A stretch of DNA of 10,702 nucleotides from SCRD01 sp046705285 (GTDB taxonomy: Bacteria; Acidobacteriota; Terriglobia; UBA7540), in contig JBJKQK010000058.1 of assembly GCA_046705285.1 (NCBI GenBank), positions 1-10,702 on the forward strand, written 5' to 3'. This document shows, piece after piece, positions 5,631 through 10,702 of this stretch. The notes under the pieces are model-generated. The model was given only the letters and a program-made list of their open reading frames with translations. It did no database searches and was not told where the DNA came from. Both the position numbers and the translations under genes were made by a program. Position 1 is the first letter of the stretch; the number at the start of each line of letters is the position of its first letter.

Positions 5631-7031
5631 CATCACGAGGATTCAGAGCCTTGCAAATTGCAACAAAACGCGGCAAACTACAGAGTGATTAATGCACCAC
5701 CCAGCGATCCGATCCTTGAGTCGATCAACGAAGGCGTTTTTACCGTCGATCCTGCCTGGCGAATCACCGCCTTCAACCGTGCCGCCGAGCGAATCACCGG
5801 TGTGCGCAGGCAGGATGCTCTCGGACGGCCGTGCTGCGAGGTTTTCCGCGCCAGCATCTGCGAGCACGCCTGTGCGCTCAAGCGAACGTTTGACACGGGC
5901 AAGCCCGTCATCAACGCCACCGCCAATGTCGTCAGTTCAACCGGCGAGCGGATCTCGATCCGCATTTCGACCGCATTGCTGAAGGGCGAAAACGGCGAGG
6001 CCGTCGGAGGTGTCGAAACCTTCCAGGACCTCCGCCGCGTCGAGCAGCTCCGCAAGGAGCTTGAGTGCCGGTACACATTTGAAGATATCGTTGGCCGAAG
6101 CCCGGTGATGAGGCGCCTGTTCGAGATCCTCCCGAACATTGCTGAATCAAGCAGTACGGTTCTGATCGAGGGAGCGAGTGGTACCGGGAAGGAACTCTTC
6201 GCTCGCGCCATCCACAATCTCTCGCCGCGAAAGAGAAGGCGGTTTGTCGCCGTGAACTGCGGAGCGCTGCCTGACAGCCTGCTTGAATCCGAGCTTTTTG
6301 GATACAAGGCAGGTGCGTTCACTGACGCCCGGCGGGATAAGCCCGGGCGATTTGCCCGGGCCGATGGGGGAACGATCTTCCTGGATGAAATCGGCGATGT
6401 CTCACCGGCCATGCAGGCACGCCTGCTGCGGGTGCTTCAGGAGCGCTGGATTGAGCCTCTGGGGGCGGTCGAACCCGTCAAGGTGGACGTTCGCGTGGTG
6501 GCGGCAACCAACAAGGATCTGGCAGAACTGGTCCGCAACGGGCAGTTCCGTGAGGATCTCTTCTACCGCGTCCGCGTAATTCATATGAAGATTCCGGCTC
6601 TCCGGGAGCGGCGCGAAGACATTCCTCTGCTGGTCGACCATCTGATTGCCAGATTTAACCGACTCCAGGAAAAAGACATTGCCGGAGTTTCCAAGGACGT
6701 ATTGGCACGCCTGATGGAACACAATTATCCGGGCAACGTGCGCGAACTGGAGAACATTATCGAGCAGGCCTTTGTTCTGTGCCGCGACGGAATGATCGAA
6801 GCGCACCACCTCCCGCCGGAACTTCGCCCCGCGAACCTTCGATCGGGGACGCTGGATGGCGGGATGAGCCTGCGGGTGATGGAGAAACATATGATCGAAG
6901 CCGCGCTCGCAAACTCAGGTGGCAACCGCCAGCGTGCCGCCCGTGATCTGGGCATCAACCCCAGCACCCTCTACCGCAAGCTCAAGGCGCTCAAACTCCT
7001 GCCCTCAAACCCGCGCAAGCCTCAGCAGTAA
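5625..7031 (+). CDS. orpR: Sigma-54-dependent transcriptional activator, PAS-AAA+-Fis (OrpR-like)
   Basis: This enhancer-binding protein activates sigma-54 RNA polymerase, 468 residues from ATG 5625. The PAS domain (about 28-135) holds a cysteine cluster, CC at 70-71, C79 and C83. D. vulgaris OrpR is reported to carry an Fe-S cluster in its PAS domain for redox sensing, so these are candidate ligands. The AAA+ domain (about 153-385) has Walker A GASGTGKE (183-190), the sigma-54-contacting GAFTDA loop (230-235) and Walker B TIFLDEIGD (250-258). The C-terminus is a Fis-type helix-turn-helix (NRQRAARDLGINPSTLYRKL). The start is uncertain: no ribosome site precedes ATG 5625, GTG 5685 would also keep the PAS domain, and the frame is open back to 5352 but overlaps the divergent gene. 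Its place between two operons with matching promoters mirrors the known orp locus. Confidence 0.9.
   Translation: MQHHEDSEPCKLQQNAANYRVINAPPSDPILESINEGVFTVDPAWRITAFNRAAERITGVRRQDALGRPCCEVFRASICEHACALKRTFDTGKPVINATANVVSSTGERISIRISTALLKGENGEAVGGVETFQDLRRVEQLRKELECRYTFEDIVGRSPVMRRLFEILPNIAESSSTVLIEGASGTGKELFARAIHNLSPRKRRRFVAVNCGALPDSLLESELFGYKAGAFTDARRDKPGRFARADGGTIFLDEIGDVSPAMQARLLRVLQERWIEPLGAVEPVKVDVRVVAATNKDLAELVRNGQFREDLFYRVRVIHMKIPALRERREDIPLLVDHLIARFNRLQEKDIAGVSKDVLARLMEHNYPGNVRELENIIEQAFVLCRDGMIEAHHLPPELRPANLRSGTLDGGMSLRVMEKHMIEAALANSGGNRQRAARDLGINPSTLYRKLKALKLLPSNPRKPQQ
5651..5663. promoter_or_regulatory. Palindromic operator TTGCA-N3-TGCAA, copy 2 (candidate OrpR site)
   Basis: TTGCA-AAT-TGCAA is a perfect palindrome, again flanked by C on both sides. 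Its centre is 33 bp, about three helical turns, from copy 1, so bound dimers would face the same side of the DNA. It falls inside the first codons of orpR if translation starts at 5625, or in its leader if translation starts at 5685. Confidence 0.6.
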
Positions 7032-7033
7032 TC

Positions 7034-7046
7034 TTGCATTTTGCAC
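7034..7046. promoter_or_regulatory. Palindromic operator TTGCA-N3-TGCAC, copy 3 (candidate OrpR site for right operon)
   Basis: TTGCA-TTT-TGCAC begins three bases after the orpR stop and matches the other two sites with one mismatch in the last position. It is centred about 110 bp upstream of the predicted start of transcription (near 7150) of the right operon, a normal distance for a sigma-54 activator site. Confidence 0.55.
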
Positions 7047-7122
7047 GATTTTCCAATCCTCCCAGGAAAGAACAGATCCTGCAGGCGCTTGTATTTCAAG
7101 GGAATGGCCGCCTGCGGACCCA

Positions 7123-7139
7123 TTGGCAATCTGCGTGCC
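7123..7139 (+). promoter_or_regulatory. Candidate sigma-54 promoter of the right operon
   Basis: TTGGCAATCTGCGTGCC matches the -24/-12 consensus well: TTGGCA at the -24 element and GTGC at -12, with GG (7125-7126) and GC (7137-7138) exactly 10 nt apart. Transcription would start near 7150, leaving a 15-nt leader that contains the AAGGA ribosome site (7155-7159) of the following gene. Confidence 0.7.
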
Positions 7140-7164
7140 TGTAAATCCAGCGGAAAGGATTGCT

Positions 7165-7527
7165 ATGAAACTCGCAGTTACATCGGAAGGGAATAACTTG
7201 CAGTCGCCGCTCGACCCGCGTTTTGGCCGAGCCCGGTACTTCATCGTGGTGGATACGGAGACAGATGCATTCTCGGCTGTAGACAACATCGCCAACTTGA
7301 ATGCCGCGCAAGGCGCTGGCATTCAGGCCGGCAAACGAGTTGCCGAGCTCGGAGTCGAGGGTCTGGTGACCGGGCACGTCGGCCCGAAGGCGTTTTCTAC
7401 ACTCGAGGCCGCAGGAATACGAATCCATACCGGCGCCTCTGGAACCGTGGCAGATGCCATTCATCAATTCAAGGCGGGCAAACTGGTGCCCCTCACATCA
7501 CCGGACGTTGCAGGAGGGAGGACGTAG
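7165..7527 (+). CDS. Stand-alone NifX/ORP-family metal-sulfur cluster-binding protein
   Basis: This is a 120-residue single-domain protein of the dinitrogenase iron-molybdenum cofactor family, close in type to the small archaeal and anaerobe proteins of the MTH1175 group and to ORP of sulfate reducers, which binds a Mo-Cu-sulfide cluster. It has MKLAVTSEGNNLQSPLDPRFGRARYF at the N-terminus (cut here into family hallmarks SPLDPRFGRA and YFIVVDTET), NAAQGAGIQAGKRVAELGVE in the middle, and VTGHVGPKAFSTLEAAGI near 70-87. It lacks cysteine, as many members do, so cluster binding would be non-covalent or through other proteins. The start is set by AAGGA 5 nt upstream, and the frame extends upstream only as a non-family tail. 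It is the first gene of the right operon, after a good sigma-54 promoter. By position it corresponds to the ORP gene DVU2108. Confidence 0.9.
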   Translation: MKLAVTSEGNNLQSPLDPRFGRARYFIVVDTETDAFSAVDNIANLNAAQGAGIQAGKRVAELGVEGLVTGHVGPKAFSTLEAAGIRIHTGASGTVADAIHQFKAGKLVPLTSPDVAGGRT

Positions 7528-7533
7528 CACGCT

Positions 7534-7555
7534 CCGGTGGCACCACACCGGCTGA
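7534..7555 (+). promoter_or_regulatory. Hairpin overlapping a second sigma-54-like match upstream of thi4
   Basis: CCGGTG (7534-7539) and CACCGG (7546-7551) form a perfect 6-bp stem with a 6-nt loop. The same bases contain TGGCAC with GG (7539-7540) and GC (7551-7552) 10 nt apart, fitting a -24/-12 promoter, though the -12 element (CGGCT) is poor. Either an internal promoter or an RNA hairpin between cistrons is possible. No T run follows, so it is not a clear terminator. Confidence 0.3.
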
Positions 7556-7573
7556 CGGACCGCAAACTTACTG

Positions 7574-8344
7574 ATGAATGAACTCAATGAATCGGTGATC
7601 TCCAAAGCCATTGTGGAGAGCTACCATCGGAAATTGCTGCGTTCGATTGACGGGGGCATCGTCATTGTGGGTGCCGGGCCGGCGGGTCTTACTGCTGCGT
7701 TCCATCTCGCGATGGGAGGCCGAAAAGTCACGATTGTTGAGAAACGCCTGGCACCGGGCGGCGGCATCTGGGGCGGCGGCATGGGAATGAACGAAGTCGT
7801 CGTCCAAGAAGAGGCGATGCCGGTTCTGGAAGCTGCGGACATCCGGCATGACCGCCAGTCTGAAGGCCTTTGCATCGTCGATGCCGCAGAGATGGCCTGT
7901 GCCCTGTGTCTTCAGGCAATTCGGGCCGGAGCGGTCTTGTTGAACTTGACGACGTTCGAAGATCTGAGCGTCCATGACGGCAGGGCGGCCGGAGCCGTCG
8001 TCAATAGGACGAGGATCTCCGGTGCTTTGCCGGTCGACCCGATTGTTCTCCAGGCGGAGACTGTGATTGACGCATCTGGACATGAAGCCGTGGCCGTCGC
8101 GCGCCTTCGCGCGCGAGCTCACCTTGCCTCACAATTGAAATCGGCCGCCTCCGGCGAGGGTCCCATCGATGCCACGGGTGGAGAAAGGTTCGTTGTTGAA
8201 CATGTCGCGGAGGTCTTTCCGGGTTTGTGGATAACAGGGATGGCCGTCTGTGCCACTCTTGGTGGTCCCCGTATGGGACCGATCTTCGGAGGCATGCTAC
8301 TCTCAGGCATGCGGGTCGCGCATCAGATCCTGGAGACAAGATGA
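7574..8344 (+). CDS. thi4: Thi4-type thiazole synthase (sulfide-dependent ADP-thiazole synthase family)
   Basis: This is a 256-residue flavin-fold enzyme of the Thi4 family, which makes the thiazole part of thiamin from NAD and glycine. It shows the dinucleotide motif VGAGPAGL (32-39), VEKRLAPGGGIWGGGMGM (55-72), typical of Thi4, VIDASGHEA near 164-172, and a C-terminal ITGMAVCATLGGPRMGPIFGGM segment. In yeast Thi4 a cysteine (Cys205) gives up its sulfur; archaeal enzymes have histidine there and use sulfide. By my alignment to the following DP motif, the residue here is Pro153, so this enzyme must also be of the non-suicide, sulfide-using type, which needs anoxic conditions and iron. No ribosome site is evident before ATG 7574, and the 46-bp gap leaves no room for a TPP riboswitch. 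It overlaps the DUF89 gene (ATGA). Confidence 0.88.
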   Translation: MNELNESVISKAIVESYHRKLLRSIDGGIVIVGAGPAGLTAAFHLAMGGRKVTIVEKRLAPGGGIWGGGMGMNEVVVQEEAMPVLEAADIRHDRQSEGLCIVDAAEMACALCLQAIRAGAVLLNLTTFEDLSVHDGRAAGAVVNRTRISGALPVDPIVLQAETVIDASGHEAVAVARLRARAHLASQLKSAASGEGPIDATGGERFVVEHVAEVFPGLWITGMAVCATLGGPRMGPIFGGMLLSGMRVAHQILETR

Positions 8345-9237
8345 AAGCCTCTCTGGACTGCATTCCCTGCCTTGTACGCCAAGCTCCGGATGCTGCCAGA
8401 ATGGTGTCCCCCGATCCGCATGTCCACAGGCAGGTCGTCCTTGAAATGTTGCGCCGAACGCAGGAGATGGACATGGAAGCGCCACCTCCCATCATGGGAC
8501 AGCACTTTCACCGCTGGCTGCGTGAGACCACCGGCATCGCGGACCCGTACCGTGCGGCAAAGGACCGTTTCAACCGGCAGGCGATGAGTCTCCTCCCCAA
8601 TCTGAGAACCACCGTTGAAGTTGCGCAAGATCCGCTTGCTATGGCCGTACGCCTGGCCATCGCAGGCAATGTAATTGACATGGGTACGAACGGGAAGGTG
8701 ACAGGGTCGGAAGTGCGCACGTCGATTCACGAGGTGCTCGGGGTTCATCTCGCAGGGCTTGAGAACGGATTCCGGCAAGCCGTCGCCGAGGCTCGAGACA
8801 TCCTGTACCTGGCCGACAACGCAGGAGAGATTGCCTTTGACCGCCTGCTGATTGAACAGCTTTCACCTGCGTGCGTCACTCTGGCCGTGCGAGGCAGGCC
8901 GGTTATCAACGATGCGACCGTGGCCGACGCGCGGTACGTGGGCCTTCACAAGATTGTGAAGATTATCAACAACGGTTCTGACGCCCCAGGCACAATCCTT
9001 GAAGACTGTAGCCCGGATTTTGTCCGGCGTTTTACCGAGGCTGACCTGATCCTTGCCAAGGGACAGGGCAATTTCGAAACGCTCAGCGACGAGCCACGCA
9101 ACATCTTTTTTCTCTTCAAGGCGAAGTGCCCCGTCATTGCAGCTCATGTTGGAGTGCCCATTGGTACTTACGTGTTGACACAGCCGTGTGTCAGCCTTTT
9201 GAATTCGGATGATTCCGGAGGCAGCGAAAGATGCTGA
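8341..9237 (+). CDS. DUF89 family (COG1578-type) metal-dependent phosphatase
   Basis: This is a 298-residue protein of the DUF89/ARMT1-like family, metal-dependent phosphatases proposed to remove harmful or misplaced phosphate esters (metabolite damage control). Family marks are the N-terminal MKASLDCIPCL with CxxC at 7-10, DNAGE at 159-163 (metal and active-site region), RGRPVINDAT at 184-193, and AKGQGNFETL at 239-248. Length is normal for the bacterial and archaeal branch. The start ATG lies in the ATGA overlap with the thi4 stop and no separate ribosome site is needed; a longer reading from 8227 would overlap thi4 and lacks family similarity. The stop overlaps the MrpORP start by 7 nt. 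The substrate is unknown. Coupling to Thi4 suggests a thiamin-related phosphate ester, but that is a guess. Confidence 0.9.
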   Translation: MKASLDCIPCLVRQAPDAARMVSPDPHVHRQVVLEMLRRTQEMDMEAPPPIMGQHFHRWLRETTGIADPYRAAKDRFNRQAMSLLPNLRTTVEVAQDPLAMAVRLAIAGNVIDMGTNGKVTGSEVRTSIHEVLGVHLAGLENGFRQAVAEARDILYLADNAGEIAFDRLLIEQLSPACVTLAVRGRPVINDATVADARYVGLHKIVKIINNGSDAPGTILEDCSPDFVRRFTEADLILAKGQGNFETLSDEPRNIFFLFKAKCPVIAAHVGVPIGTYVLTQPCVSLLNSDDSGGSERC

Positions 9238-10529
9238 ATAACCCAAAGGACTCCCAAGAGGGAGTCGGAACTGAAAAGGGACCGTGCACGACCTGCGGCG
9301 ATGGGGACTGCTCGGCATCCCAGCACAACAGTGATGAAAGCCAGGAGGAATTTGAGGAACGTCAGAAACTTCAATTGCGCCTTTCCCACATCCGGCACAA
9401 AGTCATCGTGCTGTCAGGCAAAGGAGGCGTCGGCAAGAGCACTGTGGCCGTAAATCTTGCCACGGGACTCTCGCAGTCAGGAAAGCGTGTTGGCCTCCTG
9501 GACGTTGACATTCATGGCCCCAGCATTCCAACCATGCTCGGCCTTGAGCGGGAAACACTCCAGGGGTGCGATGGAGGGCTGCTTCCGGTTGCTCTCGGCA
9601 CGATGAAGGTCATCTCCTTCGGATTTTTGCTGCGCAACATGGACGACGCCGTGATCTGGCGTGGGCCTATGAAAGCAGGCGTGATCAAGCAGTTCCTTAA
9701 AGATGTACTCTGGGGGAACCTCGATTACTTGATTATCGATTCGCCTCCGGGAACCGGAGATGAGCCGCTTTCGATCTGCCAATTAATCGGCACATTGGAC
9801 GGCGCGGTGATAGTAACCACGCCCCAGAGAGTGGCTGCCGTGGATGTGCGAAAGTCGATCACGTTCTGCAGGCAGCTTCAGGTGCCGGTAATCGGGGTCG
9901 TGGAAAACATGAGCGGATTCGCTTGCCCGAAGTGCGGTGAAGTCACGCAAATTTTGTGTTCGGGCGGGGGCAAGCGTATGGCTGAAGACATGGGTATACG
10001 GTTCCTCGGCTCGATTCCGTTGGACCCGAAAATCGCCGAAGCTTGCGATAAAGGCCGGGCATTTGTCGATCACTATGCTGCCACCCCGACAGCAGAGATT
10101 ATGCAGGAAATCATTCAACCCATTGCAGCTTTGGATGAAACCAATGCCGATAAGAAAGCAACAGGGAAGATAAGACAGGAGGACAACCAAATGAGGATTG
10201 CAATTCCACTGGCAGACGGGAAACTCGCCATGCACTTCGGGCACTGCGAGCGGTTTGCCTTCGTCGACATAGACCAAGCCGAAAAGAAGATACTCGGACG
10301 GCAGGATATCGAGGCCCCGCCGCATGAGCCCGGCCTACTGCCCGGGTGGCTGGCGGAGCGCGGCGTCAACGCCATCATCAGCGGCGGCATGGGGCAGCGG
10401 GCTCGAGGGCTGTTTGGCGAGCGAGGGATCGATGTGGTGGTGGGCGCACTCGCTGATACGCCCGAAAACCTGGTCGGTCATTACCTTGCTGGAACACTCG
10501 ATGTGGGCCAGAATATCTGCGACCACTGA
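9231..10529 (+). CDS. mrpORP: MrpORP: Mrp/NBP35-type Fe-S carrier ATPase fused to a NifX/ORP domain
   Basis: This is a 432-residue two-domain cytoplasmic protein. Residues 1-300 form a Mrp/ApbC/NBP35-type Fe-S cluster carrier, with an N-terminal cysteine patch (C19, C22, C27), deviant Walker A SGKGGVGKST (62-71), DVDIHGPSIP, IIDSPPGTGDEP, and the bridging-cluster motif CPKC (232-235). After a charged linker, residues 321-432 are an ORP/NifX domain with MHFGHCERFAFVD, EAPPHEPGLLPGWLAERG, ISGGMGQRA and the ending DVGQNICDH, closely following the MrpORP of sulfate reducers (DVU2109), which was found in the ORP complex and binds both Fe-S and mixed-metal clusters. The start ATG overlaps the DUF89 stop, with GGAGGCAGCGAAAG upstream providing a ribosome site. 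The 173 bp after its stop contain no convincing gene or terminator. Confidence 0.93.
   Translation: MLNNPKDSQEGVGTEKGPCTTCGDGDCSASQHNSDESQEEFEERQKLQLRLSHIRHKVIVLSGKGGVGKSTVAVNLATGLSQSGKRVGLLDVDIHGPSIPTMLGLERETLQGCDGGLLPVALGTMKVISFGFLLRNMDDAVIWRGPMKAGVIKQFLKDVLWGNLDYLIIDSPPGTGDEPLSICQLIGTLDGAVIVTTPQRVAAVDVRKSITFCRQLQVPVIGVVENMSGFACPKCGEVTQILCSGGGKRMAEDMGIRFLGSIPLDPKIAEACDKGRAFVDHYAATPTAEIMQEIIQPIAALDETNADKKATGKIRQEDNQMRIAIPLADGKLAMHFGHCERFAFVDIDQAEKKILGRQDIEAPPHEPGLLPGWLAERGVNAIISGGMGQRARGLFGERGIDVVVGALADTPENLVGHYLAGTLDVGQNICDH
10177..10193 (+). promoter_or_regulatory. Internal Shine-Dalgarno and ATG at the ORP domain of mrpORP
   Basis: AGGAGG (10177-10182) stands 8 nt before an in-frame ATG (10191-10193) exactly where the NifX/ORP domain begins (MRIAIPLADGK). 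Translation from here would give a free 112-residue ORP-like protein (10191-10529) besides the fusion. It may be a relic of two separate genes or an active second start. Confidence 0.5.
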
Positions 10530-10702
10530 GAGGCAACATCCAAAGAATCAGCCATGTTCCACCGTCCCGTCACAACAGCCACTTGCCTTTGGCTTGTGCT
10601 GGTTTCTGAACCGCCGGGCTATGGCATGTGGTGAGAGCGCCACAGGCAGGCCGTGGAGGCAGCAGAGGTCTCTGGGATCGCACAATAGTTAAGATTCCAA
10701 AT

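Noticed and set aside
6341..6361. Two GCCCGGGC copies 5 nt apart forming a perfect hairpin
   Set aside because: It lies within the orpR AAA+ domain, encoding conserved KPGRFARAD; GC-rich codon use explains it.
5678..6412. Open frame of 244 codons on the minus strand inside orpR
   Set aside because: It is antisense to conserved PAS/AAA+ coding sequence and has no recognisable family motif; a shadow of GC-rich codons.
7528..7573. TPP riboswitch upstream of thi4
   Set aside because: The gap is only 46 bp, too short for a TPP riboswitch, and no THI-box pattern is visible.
4925..10529. Nitrogen-fixation cluster suggested by NifX-type domains
   Set aside because: There are no nifHDK, nifEN or nifB radical-SAM genes. 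The domain is widespread in anaerobes and the context fits the orp locus.
10530..10702. Coding frame and possible terminator after mrpORP
   Set aside because: The frame running through it starts inside mrpORP as a shadow. The small AGCCA/TGGCT pairing has no T run, and no convincing gene starts here.

Overview
The window reads as a chromosomal segment of an anaerobic or facultatively anaerobic Gram-negative bacterium. The coding sequence is moderately GC-rich and dense, and starts are mostly ATG with some GTG. The core matches the arrangement of the orp ('orange protein') locus known from sulfate reducers such as Desulfovibrio vulgaris: two divergent operons flanking a sigma-54-dependent activator (OrpR), with MinD-type ferredoxin-ATPases on one side and an ORP/NifX protein plus MrpORP on the other. 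Accessory genes (hotdog thioesterase, VKOR-DsbA, Thi4, DUF89) differ from what I remember of Desulfovibrio. They would suit an Acidobacteriota-like or deltaproteobacterial lineage, but taxonomy is inference.

Left arm, minus strand, read from 5533 down to 1431: a NifX-like protein with a glycine-rich linker and zinc ribbon; a small secreted beta-rich protein with a Gly/Arg tail; a DUF5320-type glycine-rich/coiled-coil protein; two MinD/Mrp-family ATPases, each carrying two complete 4Fe-4S ferredoxin motifs; and a PaaI-like thioesterase. Gene junctions are tight (ATGA overlap at 2911-2914, stops inside Shine-Dalgarno sequences at 1928 and 4925), so this looks like one operon. A perfect 8-bp hairpin at 1391-1418 follows it. 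Further left is a VKOR-DsbA disulfide-forming fusion (1365 to the window edge) broken by an in-frame amber codon at 457-459.

Centre: orpR (about 5625-7031, plus strand), with PAS, AAA+ and Fis-type HTH domains and a cysteine cluster in the PAS domain. Three copies of a TTGCA-N3-TGCAA palindrome flank it. Two perfect copies lie at its 5' end, centred 33 bp apart, and one copy with a single mismatch lies just past its stop. Matches to the sigma-54 -24/-12 core lie at distances typical of activator sites, facing outward on both sides.

Right arm, plus strand (7165-10529): a stand-alone ORP/NifX protein, a Thi4-type thiazole synthase, a DUF89 (COG1578-type) metal-dependent phosphatase, and a Mrp-ORP fusion. 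Thi4/DUF89 and DUF89/MrpORP overlap by a few bases, so they are probably translationally coupled. The final 173 bases (10530-10702) hold nothing I can support. I see no tRNA, rRNA, CRISPR array or transposon.

Taken together, OrpR, probably a redox sensor, would switch on both operons with sigma-54 RNA polymerase under anoxic conditions. The products are metal-sulfur-cluster-binding NifX domains and Fe-S ATPases expected to assemble into an ORP-like complex, here joined by sulfide-dependent thiamin-thiazole synthesis and metabolite-repair functions.
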